Numbered from the stretch's first letter, positions 9,421-18,367 are shown. The stretch: DNA of 64,000 bases from an uncultured bacterium (GCA_947361225.1 CANAIK010000002.1:26877-90876), one strand, 5' to 3'. Translations and numbers: made by a program. Notes: generated from the sequence alone by a model not told the origin.

Positions 9421-9620
9421 TTACAATCATGGTATCACGCTTAAAGCTTGTGTTTCAAGGGTCCTGACCCGTCAAAACCATGATGAGTCATGGTTTTTGA
9501 CCTGTTGGTTTTCTCAAAACCATGGCTTGTCTATGATATCGACGAATTTAAAAAAAATTAAAAACGTAAACAATTGTAAATAATACAATAAAATCCATGA
9601 CTTATTGTCATGGATTTTTT
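9421..9620 (+). ncRNA. Candidate structured RNA or palindromic repeat region upstream of pnp, with terminator
   Basis: The 417 bases between 9284 and pnp hold no convincing gene. From about 9422 (a TACAAT -10-like box) the sequence is full of CCATG/CATGG arms. A long hairpin spans 9471-9501 (GTCAAAACCATGA against TCATGGTTTTTGAC), a small one sits in GGGTCCTGACCC, and a canonical terminator lies at 9592-9620. This would suit an RNA of about 190 bases read on the plus strand, or a mosaic of short palindromic repeats. It does not match tRNA, RNase P or tmRNA as far as I can see. Confidence 0.3.
9592..9620 (+). terminator. Intrinsic terminator upstream of pnp
   Basis: AATCCATGAC (9592-9601) pairs with GTCATGGATT (9607-9616) around a five-base loop, followed by six T. 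It ends whatever is transcribed from 9430 onward and so isolates pnp from upstream readthrough. Confidence 0.7.
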
Positions 9621-9701
9621 GCCTTCTTCTTGTTTTCTTGCACTTGAATCACCTTTATTATAAAATTTATATATAAATATGTAAAAGAAAGAAGAAAAAA
9701 A

Positions 9702-11840
9702 ATGAACAAACCAGAAAGTAAAAAAATGGTACTTACGGTTGGTGGGAAAACCGTAGAAATTGAAACAGGAAAATACGCAAAACAAGCAACTTCATCCGTT
9801 ACCGTAAAATGCGGCAATACAATGCTTTTCATCCACGCAACAGTAAGTAAAGAACCAAGAGTCGGAATCGACTTTTTCCCTCTTTTAATAGATTATGAAG
9901 AAAGAATGTCAGCAATCGGGAAAATCCCCGGAGGCTACACAAGAACCGAAGGGCGCTCAAGCGAGAAAGCAATATTAATTTCAAGATTAATCGATAGACC
10001 AATAAGACCCTTGTGGCCCAAAGGATATAGAAACGACGTTCAAATCGTTTCGCAATTATTTGCTTATGATCAAGAAGAACAACCCGATATCTTATCAATA
10101 ATCGGAGCATCGACCGCTCTTATGCTTTCAGGAGCTCCTTTTGAAGGTCCGGTTGGTGCGGTTCGTGTTGGAAGAATCGACGGACAATTTATAATTAACC
10201 CGACCCACAGTCAAGACGAAAAATCCGATATGAATATAGTTATCGCAGGTACCAAAGAATCTGTAATAATGGTTGAGGCGGGCTGTAAATTCGTTAGTGA
10301 AGACGATATTCTATCAGCAGTTGAACTTGCTCAGGTTGAAATTGCAAAACAATGCGAGGCGCAAATTGCTTTTGCAGCTGAGTGCGGGGTTACTAAAGAA
10401 GAATTTGTTAATCCTTATAATACTGAAGAACTTGCTTTAATTATTAAAGAAATCGCTTATGATACCGTGGTTGAGGCTTATCACACTCCCGATAGGGATT
10501 TAAGAAGTGAAAAATTAGACGAAATTAAAAAAGTTGTTAAAGAAAAAATCGAATCCTTAGGAGAAGATCATCCGATAGCTCAAATGATTGAAGAAACAGG
10601 AATTGACTTTGTTGCTGAAGAATTCAAGGCACTTGAGAAAAAAATAATGCGCTCAATGATTAAAAACGAAGGAATTAGAGCAGACGGCAGAAAAACAACC
10701 GAAGTGCGTCCCATTTGGTGTGAAGTTGGAGTTTTGCCCGGAGTTCACGGGAGCGCTGTTTTTACACGTGGTCAAACCCAAATTTTATCAGCTGCAACTT
10801 TAGCCGGTCCCGGAATGGCTCAAGAATTAGACGGGGTTGATCCTATTAAAACAAAAGATTATATGCATAAATATATTTTCCCCGGATTCTCGGTTGGTGA
10901 AGTTAAACCCTTAAGAGGTCCCGGACGTCGTGAAGTGGGTCACGGAAACTTAGCCGAAAGAGCAAATGTTCCTGCACTTCCTTCAAAAGATGATTTTCCT
11001 TATGCAATAAGAGTTACAAGTGATGTTCTTGAATCCAACGGTTCAACTTCTATGGGTTCAACCTGCGCAAGTTCTATGGCGCTAATGGATGCAGGGGTTC
11101 CTGTTAAATGTATGATTGGCGGTGTTGCAATGGGCTTAATCCACGAGGACGATACCGATATCGTATTAACAGATATTCAAGGAATTGAAGATTTCTTAGG
11201 CGATATGGACTTTAAAGTAACAGGAAACGAAACAGGAATTACAGCCCTTCAAATGGATATGAAAATTAAAGGAATTTCAAATCCAACACTAAAAAGAGCG
11301 CTTGAACAAGCCCGTGAAGGCAGATTGCATATAATGGACTGTATGAAAGAGGCAATTAGTGAACCAAGAAAAGAAATTTCACCGAACGCTCCAAGATTAT
11401 TGTCAATGACAATCCCAACAGAAGACATTGGAACAGTAATCGGACCCGGCGGTAAAACAATTCGAGGAATAATTGACGCAACCGGAGCTGAAATCGACAT
11501 TCAAGACGACGGAAAAGTTACGATTACATCTAACGACAAAGAAGGAGCGGAATTGGCTCAAAAAATGATTAAAGATTTAACCTTTAAACCCGAACCCGGT
11601 ATGATTTGCAAGGGTAAAGTCGTAAGAATCATTCCAATCGGAGCTTTTGTTGAACTTGCCCCCGGAAAAGACGGAATGGTACACATTTCACAAATTTGTC
11701 AGGAAAAAATCGAAACAATCGAACCCCACTTAAAAGTCGGTCAACAAGTTATTGTTAAGGTTCAAAAAATCGATGACAAAGGAAGGGTAAACTTAACCAT
11801 TAAAGGTGTAAGTGAAGAAGATAGAGCAAAATTTCAATAA
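9702..11840 (+). CDS. pnp: Polyribonucleotide nucleotidyltransferase (PNPase)
   Basis: 712 residues, full length. It is a 3'-to-5' phosphorolytic exoribonuclease, a core RNA-decay enzyme. Two RNase PH-like domains are visible: GGYTRTEGRSSEKAILISRL in the first and the FPGFSVGEVKPLRGPGRREVGHG region in the second. A KH domain with VIGPGGKTIRGI (about 582-594) and a C-terminal S1 domain (about 625-695) follow. It is transcribed alone, with a bidirectional terminator right after the stop. In many bacteria rpsO precedes pnp; here it does not. Confidence 0.97.
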   Translation: MNKPESKKMVLTVGGKTVEIETGKYAKQATSSVTVKCGNTMLFIHATVSKEPRVGIDFFPLLIDYEERMSAIGKIPGGYTRTEGRSSEKAILISRLIDRPIRPLWPKGYRNDVQIVSQLFAYDQEEQPDILSIIGASTALMLSGAPFEGPVGAVRVGRIDGQFIINPTHSQDEKSDMNIVIAGTKESVIMVEAGCKFVSEDDILSAVELAQVEIAKQCEAQIAFAAECGVTKEEFVNPYNTEELALIIKEIAYDTVVEAYHTPDRDLRSEKLDEIKKVVKEKIESLGEDHPIAQMIEETGIDFVAEEFKALEKKIMRSMIKNEGIRADGRKTTEVRPIWCEVGVLPGVHGSAVFTRGQTQILSAATLAGPGMAQELDGVDPIKTKDYMHKYIFPGFSVGEVKPLRGPGRREVGHGNLAERANVPALPSKDDFPYAIRVTSDVLESNGSTSMGSTCASSMALMDAGVPVKCMIGGVAMGLIHEDDTDIVLTDIQGIEDFLGDMDFKVTGNETGITALQMDMKIKGISNPTLKRALEQAREGRLHIMDCMKEAISEPRKEISPNAPRLLSMTIPTEDIGTVIGPGGKTIRGIIDATGAEIDIQDDGKVTITSNDKEGAELAQKMIKDLTFKPEPGMICKGKVVRIIPIGAFVELAPGKDGMVHISQICQEKIETIEPHLKVGQQVIVKVQKIDDKGRVNLTIKGVSEEDRAKFQ

Positions 11841-11850
11841 AATAAAAATA

Positions 11851-11875
11851 AACCCCTCTTAATTGAGGGGTTTTT
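11851..11875. terminator. Bidirectional intrinsic terminator between pnp and fliE
   Basis: AACCCCTC (11851-11858) pairs with GAGGGGTT (11865-11872). A T tract follows on the plus strand, and a T-rich stretch also follows on the minus strand, so it serves both pnp and the flgB-flgC-fliE transcript. Confidence 0.85.
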
Positions 11876-11877
11876 AA

Positions 11878-12300
11878 TTAAATGGACATATTTTTAAATT
11901 CATTATAAGCATTGAGCATTTGGTTTCTAAGTTGAATCGCCATTTGCATTGCAAGATTTGATTTTTGGGCTGAAATCATAACTTCGTGGACACTAATATC
12001 TCCTCCTGAGGCAAATGTCTCAAAATCAGCCTCAGCTCCCCTTTGAACCTGATTCAATTCTTCAATGCTGTTAGAAAAACCGGTTTTTATATCCTGCGCC
12101 ATTTTTGCAACATCGCTAATTTGGTTTTGATTGTTGGAAACCTCAATCCCTCCTTTAATTGGAGTTTCATTCATTGAATTAAAAATTTCATCGAAATTTT
12201 TGTTAATATTATCCTTGGATTCTTGAAAAACTTTGTTATAGTTGCTTATTGAGTTCTCAAAACCATTTAAGATATTTGTGTTAATTGAAAAATTATTCAT
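11878..12300 (-). CDS. fliE: Flagellar hook-basal body protein FliE
   Basis: 140 residues. FliE joins the MS ring to the rod. The C-terminal half carries the family motif GGDISVHEVMISAQKSNLAM followed by the helix RNQMLNAYNEF. The N-terminal 45 residues are Asn-rich and longer than in typical FliE proteins (about 100 residues). It is the last gene of the run flgB-flgC-fliE. Confidence 0.93.
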   Translation of the reverse strand: MNNFSINTNILNGFENSISNYNKVFQESKDNINKNFDEIFNSMNETPIKGGIEVSNNQNQISDVAKMAQDIKTGFSNSIEELNQVQRGAEADFETFASGGDISVHEVMISAQKSNLAMQMAIQLRNQMLNAYNEFKNMSI

Positions 12301-12312
12301 TTCCTATTTCCT

Positions 12313-12804
12313 TTATATATTAAGCGCACTTTGAATCATAGTTTTTGTGGTTTGCGCTAAAGTAACGTTCGCTTCATAAGCTCTTGAGGCTGAAACCAGA
12401 TTCACCATTTCCTCAACAACATTTATATTGGGAAGTTCAACATATCCATTCTCATCGGCATCAGGATGGTTGGGATCGTATATAATTTTAGTGGGATTTT
12501 GCGCATCCGTTATTGAATCGACCTGAACCCCTTTGGCAATGATATTTTCTGACTGGCTCACCCCGCCTTTTAAATAAGGCTCATTATTTTGGTTGTATTC
12601 AACCTTTGCGTTGCCGTTGGGGAAATTAAAACCGTTTTTAATAGCCATTTCTCTAAAGTTTACCTGTTTTTTATGATAAACCTCTTTTTCACCCTTGGCG
12701 TTTCTTGTTGTGTTAACATTTGCAATGTTTGATGACAAAGTATCCATTTTTATTCTTTGTGCGTGCATTCCACTGGATGCTATATCAAAAATTTCAAAAC
12801 CCAT
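12313..12804 (-). CDS. flgC: Flagellar basal-body rod protein FlgC
   Basis: 163 residues. It is a proximal rod subunit, exported by the flagellar apparatus. The N-terminal flagellar rod motif (SSNIANVNTTR, about 27-37) and the C-terminal motif NVVEEMVNLVSASRAYEANV are both present. It lies between flgB (17-base gap) and fliE (12-base gap). Confidence 0.96.
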   Translation of the reverse strand: MGFEIFDIASSGMHAQRIKMDTLSSNIANVNTTRNAKGEKEVYHKKQVNFREMAIKNGFNFPNGNAKVEYNQNNEPYLKGGVSQSENIIAKGVQVDSITDAQNPTKIIYDPNHPDADENGYVELPNINVVEEMVNLVSASRAYEANVTLAQTTKTMIQSALNI

Positions 12805-12821
12805 ATTTATAAATCCTTATT

Positions 12822-13286
12822 CTAGTTTTGTCCCTTAATTACTTGTTCTAGTTGCGTATATGATTTCGATAGCAAAGAAGCTACGGTTTGGTATTGCATT
12901 GCGGTTTTAGCCTCCCCCATCATTTCTTCTTCAATATTAACGTTATTATTGTCTAAACCAAGAGGATCCGATGTATCAACCTCAATATCAACCGAAAAAC
13001 CGTCTTTTGTGTTGGAATTTAAAAAAGCAAGTCTAGCCGGGTCCTGAGACTTAAGAAGTTGAGTCGGATTCTGTTTATAAAGATTCGAATTCTCAATTTT
13101 AATGTTTTCTTTCTCATTCTCTCTTTCAATAACGTTTCTTAAGTTGGATTCAAACGAAACTTCTTTTCTTTGATAATTAGGAGTTAGAACATTAGCGGTA
13201 TTAGACCCAATCGCCTTTTGACGCTCATAAAGTCCGTCGAGCGCTAAGTGGGCAATATCTTTTGTTCTATTTGAAATAATATCCAT
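12822..13286 (-). CDS. flgB: Flagellar basal-body rod protein FlgB
   Basis: 154 residues. It is a proximal rod subunit. The N-terminal LYERQKAIGSNTANVLTPNYQRKEVSFES and the C-terminal MMGEAKTAMQYQTVASLLSK (cut here to its core) are typical. It starts 9 bases after the histidine kinase stop, which ties the two-component pair to rod assembly in one transcript. Confidence 0.96.
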   Translation of the reverse strand: MDIISNRTKDIAHLALDGLYERQKAIGSNTANVLTPNYQRKEVSFESNLRNVIERENEKENIKIENSNLYKQNPTQLLKSQDPARLAFLNSNTKDGFSVDIEVDTSDPLGLDNNNVNIEEEMMGEAKTAMQYQTVASLLSKSYTQLEQVIKGQN

Positions 13287-13295
13287 AGTTTTTCC

Positions 13296-14513
13296 TTATC
13301 TAACTTTCGCACAAGGTACAAAAAGAGCGAAAATGGTTTCTTTTTCATCGCTTTTTTCTAATTCCAAGACTCCAAATTGGGAATCAATGTATTTTTTGCA
13401 AACGCTCAAACCCACGCCCCATCCGTCTTTTTTGGTTGTAAATCCCTGGTTAAAAATTTTTGCTTGATTGTCTTTTTCAATTGGTTTTCCGTGGTTTATA
13501 ATTGAAATTTTAATCTTAGTGTCAATTTGTTCGATTTTTATAATAATATTGTCATTCTCAGTTGAATCGTGTGCGTTTTTTATAATGTTATTAAGAATAA
13601 TTAAAAATTTCTCACTATCAACAAACCCGTTCGCCTCAATATCGGCAATTTCATCTACAAGAATAATTTTATTGTTTTTTTCCTTAAGAATTAAAGAATA
13701 AGTTTTTATTGATTCTTGAATAATCTCTTTAATATTTTTTTCACAAAGATTAACCAAATCCAAATTTTTAAACAACTCCAATTGCGATTTTATAAGTTGA
13801 ATCGATTTTTTAATCGGTTCAATTGTTTTTGTATCATTTGTTTTTTTCTCAAAAATTCGGCTGTAGATATCCAGTATGCTGAGTTGATTTTTTATCTCGT
13901 GCGCAACCTGTCTTACCCCTTGATAAATTTCGTTTCTCAAATTTTTGTTTGTTTCGTTTATTGTTTCATAGTTTTGTTGAATTTTTAGGTTGTATTCGCT
14001 TTCCTTATAAGATTCATTAAGTTGATTAACAAGATTCAAAACTGCCTCGTTCATAAGGTCGTTTTCCCTTCTTTCAGGGCGATATTCATAAAATTTTTCA
14101 TCATAGTTAACCAAAAACGAACTCTTTAATGTTTCATAGACCTCAAAAACCAACTTGGAGTTAATTTTTAAATAAATTTCGTATTTATCATCGACCCCTC
14201 GAAACAAAAAAGCACAATTGTATCTTCTTGAATTAAGGACAACAAAACCGATTTTTTCAATATCGAATTTTTCGAATTCATAGTCATTAAAAGTTTTTAG
14301 AATGATATTCTTAGAATATTCAATCCGTCTTATTAAACTATCAATTCCAACGATTTTTTCGAAATATGAAAAAACAACCGAAGGAGTGTTATTTTTTGCA
14401 ATCGGCTCTAAAACACTTCTTATTAGTGCTTTTACAGATTCAAAAGAATATAATTCTACTTGAATTAAATCGTTTCTGCTAAAATATTTACTAAAACGTT
14501 GTTTTTGTTTCAT
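13296..14513 (-). CDS. Cytoplasmic sensor histidine kinase, linked to rod genes
   Basis: 405 residues. No membrane segment is seen, so it senses something in the cytoplasm or is driven by a partner. The N-terminal 190 residues have no recognised domain. The phosphoacceptor is H205 in the H-box RQVAHEIKNQLS; a HATPase_c domain follows, with an N-box (LNNIIKNAHDS) and G-boxes (KDGWGVGLSVCKKY). Its partner is probably the response regulator just upstream (14666-15376). Co-transcription with flgB-flgC-fliE suggests control of, or by, flagellar assembly, in the manner of the FlrB/FlgS kinases. Confidence 0.85.
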   Translation of the reverse strand: MKQKQRFSKYFSRNDLIQVELYSFESVKALIRSVLEPIAKNNTPSVVFSYFEKIVGIDSLIRRIEYSKNIILKTFNDYEFEKFDIEKIGFVVLNSRRYNCAFLFRGVDDKYEIYLKINSKLVFEVYETLKSSFLVNYDEKFYEYRPERRENDLMNEAVLNLVNQLNESYKESEYNLKIQQNYETINETNKNLRNEIYQGVRQVAHEIKNQLSILDIYSRIFEKKTNDTKTIEPIKKSIQLIKSQLELFKNLDLVNLCEKNIKEIIQESIKTYSLILKEKNNKIILVDEIADIEANGFVDSEKFLIILNNIIKNAHDSTENDNIIIKIEQIDTKIKISIINHGKPIEKDNQAKIFNQGFTTKKDGWGVGLSVCKKYIDSQFGVLELEKSDEKETIFALFVPCAKVR

Positions 14514-14533
14514 TGTCCTTGAATCCGATTATT

Positions 14534-14592
14534 ACAAGTGTTGAATAAAACAGAAAAGCGTTTTTTTTGCCTTACTGTTTTATTCAACTTGT
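14534..14592. other. Long inverted repeat between response regulator and kinase genes
   Basis: The arms ACAAG-tg-TTGAATAAAACAG (14534-14553) and CTGTTTTATTCAACTTGT (14575-14592) pair over 18 bases with a two-base bulge. No U-tract follows in either direction, so it is not a standard terminator. It could attenuate transcription into the kinase or protect the kinase mRNA. A second, shorter perfect hairpin (14640-14662) lies just after the regulator stop. Confidence 0.55.
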
Positions 14593-14665
14593 AGAATGTG
14601 ATGTAACAAAGGAGACTTTTTTACTTACCATTGATTTTTAAGGGTTCAAGTATTGAACCCTTAAA

Positions 14666-15376
14666 TTATACAGCAATTTTTTTCGCTTTTGGTTTAAAGC
14701 CTTTATTAATAGCATAAAGAACGGCTTGGGTTTTTTCCTTAACTTGAAGTTTTTGGAAAATATTGTTAACGTGGGTTTTAACCGTGGTTTCAGATATAAA
14801 TAAATCACGGGCAACGTCTTTGTAGGTTGCTCCTTCCAATAAAAGTGAAAGAACTTCTTCTTCTCTATTGGTTAAGTAATGAAGTAAGTTTTCCTCGTCG
14901 TCGTCTGCGTTATTAAGTGCGTTGTTCTCAAAATCTTGGAAATATTCAAAGAATTTAGAACATAGAACATTGGGAAGATAGATTTTGCCCATTGAAACTT
15001 CATCCAATGCTTTTATTAGCTGCGCTGAAACCATAGTTTTTAAGACATAACCCGCAGCCCCTACTTTCATAGCTCGATAAATCAAATCAGCATCATCATA
15101 AGCAGTTAAAACAACCACTCTTGTCTTAACGTTCAATTTTTGAATTTCACTAATTGCGTTAATTCCATCCATTTCTGGCATATTAATATCCATTAAAACG
15201 ATATCGGGTTGGTATTTTTTAATTAAAGAAATTGCAACAGACGCATTTCCTGCATTTGCAATAACTTCATAGTCATTCTCAAGATTAACCAATTCTCGAA
15301 CCCCGGAAGCGTGTTCGTATTTGTCATCTACAACAATGACTTTTTGCTTTCTTTTAAAATCCATTGTTCTTCTCAT
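14666..15376 (-). CDS. NarL/LuxR-family response regulator
   Basis: 236 residues. A receiver domain (about 8-125) has the acidic pocket VVDD and the phosphoacceptor aspartate at about 63 (VLMDINMPEMDG). A LuxR-type helix-turn-helix domain (about 165-225) contains LTNREEEVLSLLLEG and TTVKTHVNNIFQKL. The start is the ATG at 15376: a GGAGG lies at 15382-15386, while the further in-frame TTG at 15388 overlaps that site. It probably pairs with the downstream kinase. The leader carries a 12-bp inverted repeat ending at the ribosome site. Confidence 0.92.
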   Translation of the reverse strand: MRRTMDFKRKQKVIVVDDKYEHASGVRELVNLENDYEVIANAGNASVAISLIKKYQPDIVLMDINMPEMDGINAISEIQKLNVKTRVVVLTAYDDADLIYRAMKVGAAGYVLKTMVSAQLIKALDEVSMGKIYLPNVLCSKFFEYFQDFENNALNNADDDEENLLHYLTNREEEVLSLLLEGATYKDVARDLFISETTVKTHVNNIFQKLQVKEKTQAVLYAINKGFKPKAKKIAV

Positions 15377-15387
15377 TAAATCCTCCA

Positions 15388-15445
15388 AAGTATATTTTTT
15401 ATAAATTCTAATTCAATTAATGTAACCAACAATAAAAATATACTT
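15388..15445 (-). promoter_or_regulatory. Leader hairpin in front of the response regulator
   Basis: A perfect 12-bp inverted repeat (AAGTATATTTTT at 15388-15399, AAAAATATACTT at 15434-15445) ends two bases from the GGAGG ribosome site of the regulator. In the mRNA it would form a stem with a loop of about 34 bases abutting that site, which might modulate translation. It might instead be a DNA operator. Confidence 0.4.
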
Positions 15446-15530
15446 CTTTTGGGCGGTTTAATCATCAATATTAGGGTCGAATTTTAACCTATATAACTTG
15501 GAACTTTGTATCTAGTTCTTGAGATTGAGA

Positions 15531-15569
15531 AAATAAAAAAAGAGCCGGTATTAACTCAATAATACCGGC
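15531..15569 (-). terminator. Intrinsic terminator after nusA
   Basis: GCCGGTATT (15544-15552) pairs with AATACCGGC (15561-15569). On the minus strand a T-rich run follows (A-run at about 15532-15540 on the plus strand). It ends the rimP-nusA transcript. Confidence 0.9.
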
Positions 15570-15589
15570 AATGGATTATATTTGTAAAT

Positions 15590-16816
15590 TTATTCTTGGA
15601 CTTCTTCTTGAGTTTCAATCTCATCTTCTTCGTCTAGTCCGGTTTGATTAGTTTCTTCAATTGCCTCTTGCGCAATTTCATCAACTGTTTCTTCTTCTTC
15701 GATATAATCTTCTTTTGCATCTTCTTGATAATAAGAATTATCAGCGTTGTTCTCGATTTCTCTTGCTTGACTTTGAGATTTAATATCAATCTTCCATCCG
15801 GTCAATCTGTGCGCTAAACGAACATTCTGACCCTCTCTTCCGATTGCAAGAGAAAGTTGATCGTCAGGAACAATAACAAACGCCTCTTTTCTATCGTCTT
15901 CGTCCGCCAGGATATCAACAGAAATAATTCTAGCGGGAGATAAAGCGTTAACAATATATTCAACAGGATCCTCACTGTATCTTACGATATCGATTTTTTC
16001 ATTTTTTAGTTCACCAACAATGGTTTGGATTCTTGTTCCTCTTGGTCCAATGCAGGCTCCAACCGAATCAACCGAAGGATCATTCGACCAAACGGCAAGT
16101 TTGGTTCTAAATCCTGCCTCTCTTGAAATAGATTTAATTTCAACGATTCCATCTTCAATTTCGGGAACTTCAAGTTCAAATAATTCTCGAACGATTTCGG
16201 CGTGCGCTTGAGAAACGATTACCTGAGGAAGTTTAGAGGTTTCTTTAACATCCAATACAAATACTCTTATTCTATTTCCGGGTTTATAATATTCCCCCGG
16301 AATTTGTTCTCTTGTGGGCATTATAGCGTCAGTTTTTCCGATATTTACAATAACCGCCCTGTCTGTTCTTCTTTGGATAATTCCTGTAATTAAAGTGCCT
16401 TTTTTGGATAAGAATTCATCAAGAACCATTTTTCTTTCAGCCTCACGAATTCTTTGGGTAATAACTTGTTTAGCGCTTTGAGCTGCGATTCTTCCAAAGT
16501 CTTGAGGGGTTACTTCGATTTTTACTTCGTCGCCTATTTCAACGTCTTCGTCCATTTCTTTAGCTGCCTCAAGAGAAATTTCCGTATTTTCATCCTCAAC
16601 TACTTCAACCACCGATTTTGTTCTAAAAACGCCAATTTCACCCGCTTGATCGTCCAAAATTGCCTCAACGTTTTGAGCGTCTTTATCTTTAATATGTTTT
16701 TTATATGCTGCAACCAAAGCATCACACAAAGAACTTACAAGAATTTCTTTGGAAATTCCTTTTTCACGTTCGAATTGTTCAGCTGCTTCAAATAGTGCAG
16801 TTCCTATTTTAATCAT
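15590..16816 (-). CDS. nusA: Transcription termination/antitermination protein NusA
   Basis: 408 residues. NusA binds RNA polymerase and nascent RNA, affecting pausing, termination and antitermination. An N-terminal polymerase-binding domain (about 1-125), an S1 domain (about 132-200) and two KH domains (about 225-345) with CIGPRGTRIQTIVGEL and AIGREGQNVRLAHRL are visible. The C-terminal tail (about 350-408) is acidic and low-complexity and has no helix-hairpin-helix repeats. It overlaps the rimP end by eight bases, the usual rimP-nusA arrangement. Confidence 0.97.
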   Translation of the reverse strand: MIKIGTALFEAAEQFEREKGISKEILVSSLCDALVAAYKKHIKDKDAQNVEAILDDQAGEIGVFRTKSVVEVVEDENTEISLEAAKEMDEDVEIGDEVKIEVTPQDFGRIAAQSAKQVITQRIREAERKMVLDEFLSKKGTLITGIIQRRTDRAVIVNIGKTDAIMPTREQIPGEYYKPGNRIRVFVLDVKETSKLPQVIVSQAHAEIVRELFELEVPEIEDGIVEIKSISREAGFRTKLAVWSNDPSVDSVGACIGPRGTRIQTIVGELKNEKIDIVRYSEDPVEYIVNALSPARIISVDILADEDDRKEAFVIVPDDQLSLAIGREGQNVRLAHRLTGWKIDIKSQSQAREIENNADNSYYQEDAKEDYIEEEETVDEIAQEAIEETNQTGLDEEDEIETQEEVQE

Positions 16817-17321
16817 TATTTTCTCCTTTATTTTTATTAATTTCGATTTTATCGTTTAGTCTTGTATATTGAATTTTATCCAATGGAATAAAAATTTCGC
16901 AATTTTCGAATAAAACCACAATTCCTTTGTTTTCTTGATAATCCAAAAGCTTTACTTCGAGGGTTTTTTGAGCAGTTTCGTCAATTTGGTTTTTTAGTTT
17001 AACAATAACATCGTGATTTTTAAAAATTATATATTCTTTATTGGATTTGAATTTTCTATCAAGCCCGGGACTTGAAACTTCAAGAAAATATTTGTATGGA
17101 ATAAGTTCGTCTAATAAATCCCCCAAACTTCTTGAAATTTTCTCACAATCAAGATGAGTTACTTTATGCGTTGTTGAATAGATAAAAATTCTTAAATAAT
17201 AACGATTATTTTCTTTCTCAAAAGCAATTTCAATGGGAATCAGCCCCAATCTCATTGCAGTATTGTCAATAACAGGAGTTATTGTTTCTATAAGTTCTTT
17301 TTTTGAAAAATGCTCTTTCAT
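16809..17321 (-). CDS. rimP: Ribosome maturation factor RimP
   Basis: 170 residues. It is needed for 30S subunit maturation. The family motif LEVSSPGLDRKF lies at about 78-89, with the N-terminal alpha/beta domain before it and an SH3-like C-terminal domain after. It is first in the rimP-nusA operon and overlaps nusA by eight bases. Confidence 0.95.
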   Translation of the reverse strand: MKEHFSKKELIETITPVIDNTAMRLGLIPIEIAFEKENNRYYLRIFIYSTTHKVTHLDCEKISRSLGDLLDELIPYKYFLEVSSPGLDRKFKSNKEYIIFKNHDVIVKLKNQIDETAQKTLEVKLLDYQENKGIVVLFENCEIFIPLDKIQYTRLNDKIEINKNKGENND

Positions 17322-17455
17322 AATCTTTTTTCTTTAAACGTTTATAAAAAAGAAGAACGCAACGATTGGTTCGAGGCGCTCCAGTTTAAGTTATAAACCA
17401 GTATGTTCTTATTCTACCATATTTTTTTCAAAAAGAAACTTTTTGTTAACAATAA

Positions 17456-18367
17456 TTAAGAATATATTGTTTTGAGCATAACCGCAACGCCGACTTGTTC
17501 GTCTTTTAAGTCTTTTTGGAATCCTTCGTCCGTGTATTTCCCGACCTTGTACTTTTCAGTCCCTGCCCAGATATAAGGACTTTCCATATTGTGATAAACC
17601 TTGTAACCTGTGCCGTTATAGGCTTCAGCGAAATCCAAATATGTTTGATAATCACCCAAAACGATTTTAGGAGCGTGTTTTTTAACGTCTTCAAGAGCAG
17701 CTATTGCAGATTCTTCCCAACTTCTAAATTCGTCCAAATCCCCTCCGTCGTGGAGTCTTTTGTTAAAATTAGCACCGCTTTCCCGACAATGAATTGCGCA
17801 AATAAGTTCCGCCGGAACATTTGTAGCTTGTTCAACGGATTTATATTTATCTTTGTGTTTTTCCCAGTTTCTTAAAAATTTCTTAATTTCTTTCTCTTGA
17901 GAAACCGATAAATCAATTTCAACATCAAATGGTTCAAGAGCCTTTTCACGCAAGTATTTTTCATATTCAAGTTTTGCGTCAAGTTCTCTTGCTTGAATTA
18001 ATTTTTCAAATTCAGCCTCTTGTTTTTTTCTTTTTATTTCTTCAACTTGATCTAAATTTGTTATTGGATTTTTTTCATAAATATCTTCAAAACTAATTGC
18101 TTGAACTTCTTTTGGTTTTGTTATTTCCTTTAAACCAAAAATCGATCCGAGTCCAAGGGTGTTTATCAAGGTAAACAGAGCAATTCTTTGCTTTAATAAA
18201 CTTTTTTTCTTTTTGCATTTTTTTACAGGTTGAATTGGTTTTTCATTCTTTAAAACAAAATCAAAAACTTCGATTTGGGTTTTTTTTGGCTTAAAAGGAA
18301 CAATATTATTTTTTCTATAAGCTAAATTGTATCCGTTATTATAATTTATTGTATTAATCGTATCCAT
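17456..18367 (-). CDS. Membrane-anchored lysozyme-like peptidoglycan hydrolase
   Basis: 303 residues. A basic N-terminal cytoplasmic part (Lys-rich at about 50-60) is followed by one membrane segment (about 60-80), a charged coiled-coil region (about 105-145) and a C-terminal lysozyme/SLT-like domain (about 155-303). The likely catalytic glutamate is E196 in IHCRESG. The stretch AEAYNGTGYKVYHNMESPY, then WAGTEKYKVGKY, is typical of these phage-like muramidases. It may locally open peptidoglycan for an envelope machine such as the flagellum or pili. There is no prophage context. Confidence 0.75.
   Translation of the reverse strand: MDTINTINYNNGYNLAYRKNNIVPFKPKKTQIEVFDFVLKNEKPIQPVKKCKKKKSLLKQRIALFTLINTLGLGSIFGLKEITKPKEVQAISFEDIYEKNPITNLDQVEEIKRKKQEAEFEKLIQARELDAKLEYEKYLREKALEPFDVEIDLSVSQEKEIKKFLRNWEKHKDKYKSVEQATNVPAELICAIHCRESGANFNKRLHDGGDLDEFRSWEESAIAALEDVKKHAPKIVLGDYQTYLDFAEAYNGTGYKVYHNMESPYIWAGTEKYKVGKYTDEGFQKDLKDEQVGVAVMLKTIYS

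Noticed and set aside
9421-9620. tRNA, RNase P RNA, tmRNA or 6S RNA upstream of pnp
   Set aside because: No cloverleaf, no T-arm motif and no conserved RNase P core seen; the long closing stem of 6S RNA could not be formed.
9558-9832. Two minus-strand reading frames of about 75 codons opposite the start of pnp
   Set aside because: They lie antisense to the conserved pnp start and the terminator, have no ribosome site, and read as low-complexity Phe-rich sequence.
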